DNA of 64,000 bases from Pelagibacter sp052048135 (GTDB lineage: Bacteria; Pseudomonadota; Alphaproteobacteria; Pelagibacterales; Pelagibacteraceae). A model generated the notes under the pieces. That model did no database searches, was not told the DNA's origin, and worked only from the letters and a program-made list of their open reading frames with translations. The stretch spans positions 620,001-684,000 of the forward strand of contig NZ_JBNAIM010000002.1 in NCBI RefSeq assembly GCF_052048135.1, read 5' to 3'. Both the position numbers and the translations under genes were made by a program. This document shows, piece after piece, positions 9,945 through 19,603 of the stretch (position 1 is its first letter; the number at the start of each line of letters is the position of its first letter).

Positions 9945-11279
9945 ATGTATATTTCAAAATCTTTTATCCCAATTTTAAAAAATAACCCATCAGAGGCTAA
10001 AATTAAATCTCATCAATTAATGTTAAGAGTTGGCATGATTAAGCAATCTTCTGCAGGTATTTATTCATGGTTACCACTTGGTTTTAAAGTAATGAAAAAA
10101 ATTGAAAAAATAGTTAGAGAAGAACAAAATAAAATTGGGGTCCAAGAAATATTAATGCCAACAATTCAATCTAGCGAAATATGGAAAGAAAGTGGAAGAT
10201 ATGAAGATTATGGCGAGGAAATGTTAAGAATAAAAGATCGGCAAGATCGTGAAATGCTTTATGGGCCAACAAACGAAGAACTAGTAACAGATATATTTAG
10301 ATCTTCGATTAAATCTTATAAATCTTTGCCACAACTTTTGTACCATATTCAATGGAAATTCAGAGATGAGATAAGGCCAAGATTTGGAATTATGAGATGC
10401 AGAGAATTTTATATGAAAGACGCATATTCATTTGACATATCAGATGAGGAAGCTCAATTTTCTTATAATAAATTTTTCTTATCTTATCTAAAAACTTTCA
10501 ATAGATTAGATTTAACAGCTATACCAATGGCAGCAGATACTGGTCCAATTGGTGGAAATCTCTCTCATGAATTTATTATATTAGCCGAAACAGGAGAGAG
10601 TAAAATTTTTACTGATAAAAGAATTTTTGATTTAACTACTGAAGATACAAAATTAGAAAAAAAATCATTAGAAAATATGAGGAAGAAATTTGAAGAATAT
10701 TATTCTGTGACTGATGAAAAATTTAATAAAGAAGAATTTGAAAATAAAGTGACAGAACAAAATAGATTGATAACCAAAGGTATTGAGGTAGGACATATTT
10801 TTTATTTTGGTGACAAGTATTCTAAACCAATGGGAGCATCAGTTGATTTACCAGGAGGGAAAAAAGATTTTGTTAAAATGGGCTCATATGGAATAGGAGT
10901 CTCAAGGCTTGTTGGTGCAATAATTGAGGCAAAATATGATGAAAAAAATGAAGTCATGAAATGGCCAATTTCAGTTGCACCATATGAAGTAGGAATTATT
11001 CCAATGATAAATAAAAATGATATCTCAGCACTTGAAAAAGCAAATAACATTAATTTGGAACTTAACAAAAATAATATCGATTCAATAATAGATGATACCG
11101 ACGAAAATTTTTCATCAAAAATAAAAAAGATGAATTTAATTGGTGCCCCATATCAAATTATCATCGGTAAGCAAACAGATGGTGATTTAATAGAATTTAA
11201 AGAAGTTGGGAAAGATTCCAAAAAGCTTAAATTGAATGATATTATTAATCTAATTTCTGAACAAAAAGAAAAAAATTGA
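9945..11279 (+). CDS. proS: Prolyl-tRNA synthetase, short (type 2) form
   Basis: Charges tRNA-Pro. Class II synthetase core is clear: motif 2 around QWKFRDEIRPRFGIMR, motif 3 near GSYGIGVSRLVGA, then an anticodon-binding domain in the last 100 residues or so. At 444 residues it matches the short ProRS of alphaproteobacteria, which lacks the editing insertion of the 570-residue bacterial type. It sits between the DUF1467 gene and lolC; its stop overlaps the TTG start of lolC. Confidence 0.95.
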   Translation: MYISKSFIPILKNNPSEAKIKSHQLMLRVGMIKQSSAGIYSWLPLGFKVMKKIEKIVREEQNKIGVQEILMPTIQSSEIWKESGRYEDYGEEMLRIKDRQDREMLYGPTNEELVTDIFRSSIKSYKSLPQLLYHIQWKFRDEIRPRFGIMRCREFYMKDAYSFDISDEEAQFSYNKFFLSYLKTFNRLDLTAIPMAADTGPIGGNLSHEFIILAETGESKIFTDKRIFDLTTEDTKLEKKSLENMRKKFEEYYSVTDEKFNKEEFENKVTEQNRLITKGIEVGHIFYFGDKYSKPMGASVDLPGGKKDFVKMGSYGIGVSRLVGAIIEAKYDEKNEVMKWPISVAPYEVGIIPMINKNDISALEKANNINLELNKNNIDSIIDDTDENFSSKIKKMNLIGAPYQIIIGKQTDGDLIEFKEVGKDSKKLKLNDIINLISEQKEKN

Positions 11280-12508
11280 TATCTACACTAGAAAAAGAGA
11301 TTACATTTAGATTTCTTAAAGCCAGAAAAAAAGATGGTTTTTTGAATATCATTTCAATCTTTTCATTTATTGGAATAAGTTTGGGAGTAGCAGTTTTAAT
11401 AATTGTTATGTCTGTAATGAATGGATTCAGATCTGAGTTAATAAATAAAATTGTAGGTTTTAATGCACATATTACAGTAAAACCTTATGAAAAAGAAATT
11501 GTTATTGATGATTTAAGTAAAACAAATCTTAATTTCATTTCAAATGATTTAATTTTAAGCAATTCAGGAGAAGCAGTAATAATTCAGAAAAATATTTCTA
11601 AAGGAATTGTTTTAAGAGGATATTCTAAAAATGATTTTTCAAAATTAAAAATAATTAAAGATAAAACTTTTATAGGCAATAGAAATAATCTAACAAAAAA
11701 TTTCATATCTATTGGAAAAGAATTAAGTTTCACACTTGGACTTAAAATAGGTGATAATATTACGATAATGTCATCATCAGGAGTTGAAACAATTATTGGT
11801 AATTTGCCTAAAAAGAAAACATTTACTGTAATTTCATTTTTTGAAAGTGGGTTAGCTGATTTTGACAATAATATTGCTTTTATTAATCTAGAAACATTAG
11901 ATGAATTTTTTAATTTAGATAAAAAAGACAGAAATCTAGAAATTTATTTAAAGAATCCTCAAAACATAGAAAATCAAAAATTTATTGTTCAGCAAATATT
12001 TCCTAATGAATTTGTATATAGTTGGGCTGATACCAATAGCTCATTATTTTCAGCTCTTAAAGTAGAAAGAAATGTAATGTTTATAATATTGTCTTTAATT
12101 ATAATTGTTGCAGCATTTAATATTATTTCAGGTTTAACTATATTAGTTAAAAACAAAACACGCGATATAGCCATTTTAAAATCAATTGGTGTCTTAAATA
12201 AATCTATAATCAAAATATTTTTTTTAGTAGGTGTTATTATTGGAACTTCTGCTACAATTTTTGGTATATTATTAGGTGTAGTTTTTTCAATGTATGTTGA
12301 AAATTTTAGACAATTTTTAAGTAACGTATTTGATATTAGCTTATTTCCAGAAGAAATTTATTTTTTAAGCACAATGCCTTCAGAAATCAATATATCTTCA
12401 ATATTTATAATATCTTTATGTTCAATATTAATAACAATAATCGTTTCTATATTTCCAGCTTTAAAAGCTGCAAAATTAGATCCTGTTAAATTACTTAAAT
12501 ATGAATAA
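11276..12508 (+). CDS. lolC: Lipoprotein-releasing ABC transporter permease, LolC/LolE type
   Basis: Inner-membrane part of the Lol complex that releases lipoproteins to LolA. The 410 residues show an N-terminal membrane helix (about 25-50), a large periplasmic MacB-PCD-like domain (about 50-250) and three C-terminal helices, the LolC/E/FtsX plan. The best start is TTG at 11276, overlapping the proS stop; it gives the family-like opening LEKEITFRFLKARKKDG. Only one permease gene is present, so a homodimer is likely. lolD follows with an 8-bp overlap. Confidence 0.9.
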   Translation: MISTLEKEITFRFLKARKKDGFLNIISIFSFIGISLGVAVLIIVMSVMNGFRSELINKIVGFNAHITVKPYEKEIVIDDLSKTNLNFISNDLILSNSGEAVIIQKNISKGIVLRGYSKNDFSKLKIIKDKTFIGNRNNLTKNFISIGKELSFTLGLKIGDNITIMSSSGVETIIGNLPKKKTFTVISFFESGLADFDNNIAFINLETLDEFFNLDKKDRNLEIYLKNPQNIENQKFIVQQIFPNEFVYSWADTNSSLFSALKVERNVMFIILSLIIIVAAFNIISGLTILVKNKTRDIAILKSIGVLNKSIIKIFFLVGVIIGTSATIFGILLGVVFSMYVENFRQFLSNVFDISLFPEEIYFLSTMPSEINISSIFIISLCSILITIIVSIFPALKAAKLDPVKLLKYE

Positions 12509-13178
12509 TTTAATTCAACTTTCAAACTTAAATAAAACTTTTGTTACTGAAAAAAAAATAAATGTTTTAAAAAAAATTAACTACAAATTCAAAAAAGGTA
12601 AAATTTATTCTCTTATGGGGCCATCTGGTTCGGGTAAATCAACTCTTTTAAATTTATTATCATTAATTGATCGTCCATCATCTGGTTCAATTTCAATTGA
12701 AAACAACAATATAGATTTTAAAAATTCTAAAAAAAATGATCTTTTAAGAGCAAAAAAAATTGGGATAATTTATCAACAAGATAATTTACTTTCAGATTTT
12801 ACAGCAATAGAAAATATATATTTAGCAAATCTAGCTGCTGGAAATGATAAAGAGTCTTCTATAGCTAAATCTAAAATTTTATTACGTAAAGTTGGTCTTA
12901 GTAGTAGAGCAAATCATTATCCATCACAATTATCAGGAGGAGAAAAACAAAGAGTTTCTATAGCTAGGGCATTGATTAATGACCCTCAAATTATTTTAGC
13001 CGATGAGCCAACTGGTAGTTTAGATTTAGAAACTGCAAAAGGTGTTTTTGAAATCTTAAAAAAACAAATAAATCCAAATAGATTAATTATATTTGCAACT
13101 CATAATAGATTTTTTGCAGATAAGTCAGATTGCTTATTGGAAATAGTTAATGGTAGTATAAAAACCATTAATGGCTGA
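12501..13178 (+). CDS. lolD: Lipoprotein-releasing ABC transporter ATPase LolD
   Basis: ATP-binding partner of the permease just upstream. Walker A GPSGSGKST lies near residue 40, the signature LSGGEKQR near residue 144, and Walker B ILADEPTGSLD near residue 165. The 225 residues are typical of LolD. It overlaps both lolC and dnaE by 8 bp, implying coupled translation. Other MacB/FtsE-type ATPases look alike, but adjacency to lolC settles the role. Confidence 0.93.
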   Translation: MNNLIQLSNLNKTFVTEKKINVLKKINYKFKKGKIYSLMGPSGSGKSTLLNLLSLIDRPSSGSISIENNNIDFKNSKKNDLLRAKKIGIIYQQDNLLSDFTAIENIYLANLAAGNDKESSIAKSKILLRKVGLSSRANHYPSQLSGGEKQRVSIARALINDPQIILADEPTGSLDLETAKGVFEILKKQINPNRLIIFATHNRFFADKSDCLLEIVNGSIKTING

Positions 13179-16100
13179 GTCTAAAATTCAAAATTTTAAT
13201 CATTTAAAAATTCATTCTCAATATTCAATTTGTGAAGGAGCAATTAAAATTGATGATTTAAAAGAATTTTCTAAAGAAAATAAAATTAGATCTTTAGCTC
13301 TTTGTGATACATCTAATTTGTGTGGAGCACTAGAGTTTGCTGAAAAAATATCAAAAGCAGGAACTCAACCAATCATTGGAACCCAGATTAATTTTAAATT
13401 TGAAGACACAACAGGTCTTTTACCTTTATTTGCATTAAATGAAGATGGCTATAAAAGGATTATTGAATTATCTTCTTTATCATATCTTAAAAACGACCAA
13501 TCTACAGATCCACATTTAAGCATTGATGAATTATTTGAAAAAACAGAAGGCGTTGCTCTATTTTCAGGCACTGTTAATGGATTATTTGGTCAGTTATTTG
13601 ATAAAGGAAAATTTACTGAAATTACAAATCTATATAAAAAATTAAAGTCAAAATATGATGACAGATTTTATATTGAAATTCAGAGACACGGAGATCAAAA
13701 TGAAGTCACTTTTGAAAAATTTAATTTATCTCAGTCTTTAAAATTAGAAATACCAATTATAGCTACTAATGAAGTTTTTTATTTAAACAAAGATATGCAC
13801 GAAGCTCATGATGCATTAATTTGTATTAAAAACAAAACTTATGTAAATGAAAAAAACAGAATACGATTTTCAAATCAACATTATTTAAAAAATAATTCTG
13901 AAATGTTGGAATTATTTTTTGATTTACCTGAAGCATTAGAAAATAATTATAATTTTATATTTCGCTGCAATTTTAGACCCTTATACTCAAAACCTATACT
14001 ACCAAATATAAGTTCTGACAAAGATGGTAACGCTGATGAAATTTTAAAAAAAAATTCTTTTGAAGGTCTAAAAGAAAAATTCAATTCTCATTTTGGTGTA
14101 AGCGAAATTGAATTCTCTAATAATCAAAAATATTTAGAGTATAAAGATAGATTAGAACATGAACTTAACATTATTATTGAGATGAAATATGCCAGTTATT
14201 TTCTAATTGTATCTGATTATATTAAGTGGGCAAAAAAAAATGATATACCAGTTGGACCCGGCAGAGGATCTGGTGCTGGATCGCTAGTAGCTTGGTGTCT
14301 TTCTATTACAGATGTTGATCCAATTAAATTTAATTTAATATTTGAAAGATTTCTGAATCCAGACCGTATTTCAATGCCAGATTTTGATATTGATTTTTGT
14401 GAAGAAAAAAGAGATTTAGTATTTAAGTATTTGACCAGTAAATACCAAGATAGTGTTGCACACATTATAACTTTTGGGAAATTAAAAGCTAGAATGGTCA
14501 TAAGAGATGTAGGTAGGGTTTTAGGATTAGCTTATGGATTTGTTGACGCTATATCTAAAATGATCCCCTTTGATCCTTCGAGACCTCAAAGTTTAACAGA
14601 ATGTATTGCTGGAGAACCAAGACTTCAAAAATTAATTAATGAAGATCCTCGAGTTAAAAAACTTACAGATCTCTCATTAAAATTAGAAGGTTTAAATCGA
14701 AATGTTGCTACTCATGCAGCAGGTGTTGTTATAGCTGATAGAAAACTCACCGATTTTATTCCGTTATATAAAGATGCCACAGCAGATTTATTATTACCAT
14801 CAACACAATTTGATATGTACTCAGCAGAAAATGCAGGTTTAATTAAATTTGATTTTTTAGGATTAAAAACTTTAACTGTTATAAACAATACTCAGAAACT
14901 TATAAGAGAAAATAAAAAAGACTTTAATATTGAAAATATTAATTTTCAGGATCAAAAAGTTTTTGATCTATTATCATCTGGCAAAACAGTTGGTTTATTC
15001 CAAATTGAAAGTTCTGGAATGAGAGAGGCATTAACTCAAATGAAACCCAACCATATTGAAGATATTATTGCTTTGGTAGCTTTATATAGACCAGGTCCTA
15101 TGAGTAATATTCCAACTTACAATGATTGTAAGCATGGAAGACAAGAGCCTGATTATCTTCATCCTTTATTAGAAGATATTTTAAAACCAACCTATGGAGT
15201 TATTATTTATCAAGAACAGGTAATGCAAATTGCTCAAAAGTTATCTGGTTTTACAGCCGGACAGGCAGATATTTTAAGACGTGCAATGGGTAAAAAAAAA
15301 AGGGCAGAGTTAGAAAAACAAAAACAAAATTTTATAGCAGGAGCCGTTAAAAATGGTATCAGCAAAGAAAAAGCAGCAGGAATATTTTTAAAAATCGAAC
15401 CTTTTGCTGAATATGGATTTAATAAAAGTCATGCTGCAGCTTATGCTATAATTTCTTATCAAACAGCATTTTTAAAAACATATTATCCAAAAGAATTTAT
15501 TGCAGCATCAATGACCATGGATATATCTAATCAAAACAAATTAGGTGAATTTTATGAGGAATTGAAAAGATTAAAAGTTAATGTCATAAGACCTGATATA
15601 AATGAATGTTTTGCAGAGTTTAGAACTGAAAATAATAAATTTTATTATGCTCTAGGAGGCATTAAGGCAGTTGGATATGAAGCGGTTTCAAATATTGTAA
15701 AAGAAAGATTGAAAAATGGTAAATTTAAGTCTCTTACAGATTTCTTGAGTCGTGTAAATCCAAAAGATATAAATAAATTACAATTAGAGGGATTAGTTAA
15801 AGCAGGAGCTTTTGATAGTTTGAATATCAATAGACAATCTTTATTTAATTCAATACCAGGATTTATAACTAAATCAAAAAATAATTTTGAAAATAAATCA
15901 GCTAATCAAATTGATTTATTTGGTGATAATATAAATGAAGAAAATGAAATAACTTTAGACATCAAAGACTGGGAATTTGAAGAAAGACTTTCGAAAGAAT
16001 TTGAAGCTGTTGGCTTTTTTATTTCAGATCATCCATTAAATCAATTTAAAGATATATTTGAAGATTATAACATCAATAACTATTCAACTTTTAATAATAA

Positions 16101-16587
16101 TGACGATCTAAAAGAAACTAATATAGCAGCAACATTATTAAAAATTCAGGAAAGAAAAACTGCAAAAGGCAATTCTTATGCTGTTTTAAAATTAACAGAT
16201 TTATCAAGTGTATTTGAGTTATTTATTTTTTCAGACACTTTAGATTTAAATCGTGGGATTTTAAAAGAAGGGAGCTCTCTTATTTTGACATTAGTTAAAT
16301 CAATTTCAGAATCTGAAAATAGATTTAAAAGAATTAATGTTCAAAAAATAGTATCTTTAAAAGACTTGTTGAACAAACCTATTCAAGAAGTTACACTTAA
16401 TCTTAAATCATCTAAAGAAATAGACGAAATATCAAAATTTTTACCTGAAAAAGGAAATACTATTATCAAAATAAAGATTAGTGACAAAAATAATGATTAT
16501 AGTTTCCAACTCAAAAATAAGAGATATATTGATCGAAAAACCATAAATCTCTTAAGAAATAAGGAAATATCTGCAATTATAAGTTAA
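13171..16587 (+). CDS. dnaE: DNA polymerase III subunit alpha
   Basis: Replicative DNA polymerase. The order of domains is PHP (N-terminal, starting HLKIHSQYSICEGA), polymerase core with catalytic PDFDIDF near residue 405, HhH region, and OB-fold (about residues 985-1060). The 1138 residues are normal for DnaE1. The 5' end overlaps lolD by 8 bp. It is the last gene of the long nuo-to-dnaE run; the rpsB promoter region follows. Confidence 0.97.
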   Translation: MAESKIQNFNHLKIHSQYSICEGAIKIDDLKEFSKENKIRSLALCDTSNLCGALEFAEKISKAGTQPIIGTQINFKFEDTTGLLPLFALNEDGYKRIIELSSLSYLKNDQSTDPHLSIDELFEKTEGVALFSGTVNGLFGQLFDKGKFTEITNLYKKLKSKYDDRFYIEIQRHGDQNEVTFEKFNLSQSLKLEIPIIATNEVFYLNKDMHEAHDALICIKNKTYVNEKNRIRFSNQHYLKNNSEMLELFFDLPEALENNYNFIFRCNFRPLYSKPILPNISSDKDGNADEILKKNSFEGLKEKFNSHFGVSEIEFSNNQKYLEYKDRLEHELNIIIEMKYASYFLIVSDYIKWAKKNDIPVGPGRGSGAGSLVAWCLSITDVDPIKFNLIFERFLNPDRISMPDFDIDFCEEKRDLVFKYLTSKYQDSVAHIITFGKLKARMVIRDVGRVLGLAYGFVDAISKMIPFDPSRPQSLTECIAGEPRLQKLINEDPRVKKLTDLSLKLEGLNRNVATHAAGVVIADRKLTDFIPLYKDATADLLLPSTQFDMYSAENAGLIKFDFLGLKTLTVINNTQKLIRENKKDFNIENINFQDQKVFDLLSSGKTVGLFQIESSGMREALTQMKPNHIEDIIALVALYRPGPMSNIPTYNDCKHGRQEPDYLHPLLEDILKPTYGVIIYQEQVMQIAQKLSGFTAGQADILRRAMGKKKRAELEKQKQNFIAGAVKNGISKEKAAGIFLKIEPFAEYGFNKSHAAAYAIISYQTAFLKTYYPKEFIAASMTMDISNQNKLGEFYEELKRLKVNVIRPDINECFAEFRTENNKFYYALGGIKAVGYEAVSNIVKERLKNGKFKSLTDFLSRVNPKDINKLQLEGLVKAGAFDSLNINRQSLFNSIPGFITKSKNNFENKSANQIDLFGDNINEENEITLDIKDWEFEERLSKEFEAVGFFISDHPLNQFKDIFEDYNINNYSTFNNNDDLKETNIAATLLKIQERKTAKGNSYAVLKLTDLSSVFELFIFSDTLDLNRGILKEGSSLILTLVKSISESENRFKRINVQKIVSLKDLLNKPIQEVTLNLKSSKEIDEISKFLPEKGNTIIKIKISDKNNDYSFQLKNKRYIDRKTINLLRNKEISAIIS

Positions 16588-16594
16588 TTTATGC

Positions 16595-16623
16595 TTGTTA
16601 ATTTGTAGAAATCTTTGTAAATA
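16595..16623 (+). promoter_or_regulatory. Candidate sigma70 promoter of the rpsB operon
   Basis: TTGTTA at 16595-16600 and TAAATA at 16618-16623 are separated by 17 bp. Transcription would start near 16630, giving an untranslated leader of about 88 nt that contains the pseudoknot described separately. It is the only real gap in the + strand run up to this point. Confidence 0.5.
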
Positions 16624-16639
16624 ATCCTCAATTTTAAAT

Positions 16640-16717
16640 TAACACGCACACAGTTGTTGGTTTTATACCTCCGGTCCTTAATTGGAAATTACTGTGGTGG
16701 CTTAACCGGGAAAAAAT
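16640..16717 (+). ncRNA. rpsB leader RNA with H-type pseudoknot potential
   Basis: Two interleaved perfect helices can be drawn by eye. CACAGT (16649-16654) pairs with ACTGTG (16691-16696), and CCGGT (16671-16675) pairs with ACCGG (16705-16709). The second helix covers the purine-rich bases just ahead of the rpsB ATG at 16718. A CCTCC run (16669-16672 region) also resembles the 16S anti-SD sequence. S2 is known to repress its own operon in E. coli, and I recall rpsB-associated motifs reported for alphaproteobacteria. Autoregulation by S2 is therefore the likeliest role, by inference. Confidence 0.65.
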
Positions 16718-17527
16718 ATGAAGATACCTAACGTTACAATACAACAATTATTAGAAGCTGGAGTACATCTAGGTCATAAAACTCTTAGATGGAATCCAAA
16801 AATGAAAAAATATATTTTTGGCAAAAGAGATTCAATCCATATTATTGATTTAACACAAACTTTAGAATTAATTAAAGTTGCTCTGGAAAAAGTCCATGAA
16901 ACAATAGCAAACAATGGAAAAATTTTGTTTGTGTCAACTAAGAAACAAGCATCAGAAGCAATTGCTGAGATAGCAAAAGAAACAGATCAATATTATGTAA
17001 ACTATAGATGGCTTGGTGGAATGTTGACGAACTGGGGAACGATTTCAAATTCAATAAAAAAATTAAAAAAACTTGAAATAGATCTAGTTGCTGAGAATAG
17101 AGGTTTTACAAAAAAAGAATTACTCAAGATGAGTGTTAAAAAAGACAAGCTTCAAAGATCTTTAGGTGGAATATCTGAGATGAAAAAAGTTCCTGACTTA
17201 GTTTTCATTATCGATACCAATTATGAGTCTTTAGCAATACAAGAGTCTGTTAAACTAGGTATCCCAATAATTGCGATATTAGACAGTAATTCAAATCCAG
17301 ATGGTATAGATTATCCAATTCCTGGAAATGACGATGCTAGAAGATCAATTGATCTTTACTGTAATCTAATTAAAGAAACAATTATTGATGCTAAAAAAAA
17401 TGCACCAGCAACTGAAACTAAAAAGGCTCCAGAAAAAAAAGAAAAATCAGACAAAACTGTTGCTGAAATCGATCGAGATAAATTAGAAAAAAAATTTTCA
17501 AAAAAAAAAGAGGAAAAGTTAAACTAA
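16718..17527 (+). CDS. rpsB: 30S ribosomal protein S2
   Basis: Component of the small ribosomal subunit and a probable feedback regulator of its own operon. The S2 signatures are clear: LEAGVHLGHKTLRWNPKMKKYIFGKR style opening, YRWLGGMLTNWGTI near residue 95 and the DTNYESLAIQESVKLGIPI region near residue 166. The C-terminus after about residue 225 is lysine/glutamate-rich and low complexity, common in S2 of this group. tsf follows after 1 bp. Confidence 0.97.
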   Translation: MKIPNVTIQQLLEAGVHLGHKTLRWNPKMKKYIFGKRDSIHIIDLTQTLELIKVALEKVHETIANNGKILFVSTKKQASEAIAEIAKETDQYYVNYRWLGGMLTNWGTISNSIKKLKKLEIDLVAENRGFTKKELLKMSVKKDKLQRSLGGISEMKKVPDLVFIIDTNYESLAIQESVKLGIPIIAILDSNSNPDGIDYPIPGNDDARRSIDLYCNLIKETIIDAKKNAPATETKKAPEKKEKSDKTVAEIDRDKLEKKFSKKKEEKLN

Positions 17528-17528
17528 T

Positions 17529-18380
17529 ATGAGTGACATAGAAAAAGTTAAAAAATTAAGAGAAGCAACAGGAGCTGGTTTTAAAGATTGTAACTTAGCA
17601 ATCAAAGAGTCTGGTGGTGATTTAGATAAGGCAGTTGAAATTTTAAGAGTTAAGGGAATTTCTAAAGCATCAAAAAAAATGTCAAGAGATGCTAAAGAAG
17701 GAGTTGTTGCAATCAGTGGGGACGAAAAAAAAACATCAGTAATTGAAGTTAATTGTGAAACAGATTTTGTTGCTAAAAACGATGATTTTATAAATTTTGT
17801 AAAAGAGCTAAGTGAGTTAAACAATCAAAACGACTCTGATCTTGATAAATTAAAAAAATCAAAAATGAAAAATGATATTACTGTTGAGGAAAACCTAGTA
17901 GCATTAATAGCAAAAATTGGAGAAAAAATTACTATTGGAAAAACAAAAACAATTTCTAACTCTTCTTCAAATAATTATCAATATTTACATACAGTGGTAA
18001 AAGATAATTTAGCTAAACTAGCTGTAATTGTTTCATTAGAAACTAAAGAAAATTCAGATACTGTTAAAACATTTGGTAAACAATTATCAATGCATATAGC
18101 TGCTTCTAATCCTTTAGCATTAGAGTCGAGTTTAATAGATAAAACTATTATTGATAAAGAGCAGGAATTAATTACTGAAGAACTTAAAAATTCTGGAAAA
18201 CCTGAAGAGATTGCTAAAAAAATTAGTTTAGGTAAGATGAATAAGTTTAAAGAAGAAAATGCTCTTTTAACACAAGCTTGGGTAATGGAACCAAAAAAGA
18301 AAGTTCAAGATGTTTTAAAAGAACTTGCTATTAATGATTTAAAGATCAAGGAGTTTAGCAGAATTAAAATAGGGGAATAA
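17529..18380 (+). CDS. tsf: Elongation factor Ts
   Basis: Nucleotide exchange factor for EF-Tu. The N-terminal UBA-like segment VKKLREATGAGFKDCNLAI and the core VIEVNCETDFVAKNDDF (about residue 71-87) are diagnostic. The 283 residues match the usual 280-310. It lies between rpsB and frr; pyrH, which often separates tsf from frr in bacteria, is not here, and frr starts at the very next base. Confidence 0.97.
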   Translation: MSDIEKVKKLREATGAGFKDCNLAIKESGGDLDKAVEILRVKGISKASKKMSRDAKEGVVAISGDEKKTSVIEVNCETDFVAKNDDFINFVKELSELNNQNDSDLDKLKKSKMKNDITVEENLVALIAKIGEKITIGKTKTISNSSSNNYQYLHTVVKDNLAKLAVIVSLETKENSDTVKTFGKQLSMHIAASNPLALESSLIDKTIIDKEQELITEELKNSGKPEEIAKKISLGKMNKFKEENALLTQAWVMEPKKKVQDVLKELAINDLKIKEFSRIKIGE

Positions 18381-18932
18381 ATGTTTGATGAAAAATCACA
18401 TAGCCTCAAAATGGATAAATCAATAGAAGCTTTTACTAAAGAGCTTTCGTCACTTAGAACTGGAAGAGCTAATGCAGCAATGTTAGATCTTGTTAAAGTT
18501 GATGTTTACGGTCAACAAATGCCAATTAATCAAATTGGAAGTATTACAACACCAGAACCAAGAATGATTAATATTCAAATTTGGGACCAAAATAATGTTC
18601 CTTTAGTTGATGCTGCAATAAAAAAATCAGAGTTAGGATTAAATCCTCAGATTGATGGTCAGTTGATAAGATTACCAATTCCGGAATTGAACGAAGAAAG
18701 AAGAACTGAATTAAAAAAAATGATCAAGTCAATGGGTGAAAAATGTAAAGTTTCAATCAGAAATATACGAAGAGATGCAAATGATGAATTAAAAAAACTT
18801 TTAAAATCTAAAGAAATTGGTGAAGATGAAGAAAAAACTTTTGAAAAAAATGTTCAAAATATAACAGATAAACATATTCAAATTGTAGACGATAAAGTTT
18901 CAGCAAAAGAAAAAGAAATAATGACCATATGA
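18381..18932 (+). CDS. frr: Ribosome recycling factor
   Basis: Splits post-termination ribosomes together with EF-G. The 183 residues show the RRF pattern: LSSLRTGRANAAMLD near residue 25, the GSITTPEPRMINIQIWD segment, and the helical NIRRDANDELKKLLKSKEIGED stretch near residue 131. It starts immediately after the tsf stop and overlaps uppS by 4 bp. Confidence 0.97.
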   Translation: MFDEKSHSLKMDKSIEAFTKELSSLRTGRANAAMLDLVKVDVYGQQMPINQIGSITTPEPRMINIQIWDQNNVPLVDAAIKKSELGLNPQIDGQLIRLPIPELNEERRTELKKMIKSMGEKCKVSIRNIRRDANDELKKLLKSKEIGEDEEKTFEKNVQNITDKHIQIVDDKVSAKEKEIMTI

Positions 18933-19603
18933 ACCCTTTGAATCATGTAGCCATTATCATGGATGGTAATGGAAGATGGGGTCTTAAATACAAGAATTCT
19001 CGAAACGCAGGACATAAAGCTGGATTAAATACTGTTGAAAAAATAATAAAAGAGTCAATCAAAAATAAAATAAGCTATCTAACATTGTTTGCTTTTTCTA
19101 CAGAAAACTGGAAAAGACCAAAAAAAGAAATTAATTATTTATTTAATCTATTAGAAAATTTTTTAATTAATAAGATTGATGATTTACATAAGCAAAATAT
19201 TAAACTTAAAATTTTAGGATCTAAAAAATTTTCTTCAAAACTTAATAAACTCTTAAATAAGTCTGAAAAAAAAACATCAAAAAATAATAAGTTACAAATC
19301 AACCTTGCATTAAATTATGGCTCCAAATCAGAACTAATTGATGCTTTTAAAAAGATGAGAAAAAACAAAAGCATTATAAGTGAAAAAAATTTAAGTAAAA
19401 ATTTACAAACCAGAAATATTCCAGATCCTGACTTACTAATTAGAACAGGAAATACCAAAAGATTAAGTAATTTTCTATTATGGCAGCTCGCTTATTCAGA
19501 AATATTCTTTGAAAAAAAATTATGGCCTGCTTTTAATGAAAAAGACTATAATAGAATAATCAAAGAGTACAAAAATATTAAAAGAAATTTTGGGAAAATC
19601 TAA
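18929..19603 (+). CDS. uppS: Undecaprenyl diphosphate synthase (cis-prenyltransferase)
   Basis: Makes the C55 lipid carrier for peptidoglycan and polysaccharide synthesis. The catalytic motif IIMDGNGRWG is at residues 9-18 (Asp12), TLFAFSTENWKRP follows near residue 52, and the C-terminal DLLIRTGNTKRLSNFLLWQLAYSEI-type block near residue 168 is intact. The 224 residues are normal. ATGA overlap with frr and one-base overlap with cdsA. Confidence 0.96.
   Translation: MNPLNHVAIIMDGNGRWGLKYKNSRNAGHKAGLNTVEKIIKESIKNKISYLTLFAFSTENWKRPKKEINYLFNLLENFLINKIDDLHKQNIKLKILGSKKFSSKLNKLLNKSEKKTSKNNKLQINLALNYGSKSELIDAFKKMRKNKSIISEKNLSKNLQTRNIPDPDLLIRTGNTKRLSNFLLWQLAYSEIFFEKKLWPAFNEKDYNRIIKEYKNIKRNFGKI

Noticed and set aside
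17395..17527. Lysine-rich low-complexity end of rpsB as a frameshift or misassembly
   Set aside because: The frame is continuous, ends cleanly before tsf, and charged S2 tails are common in this lineage.
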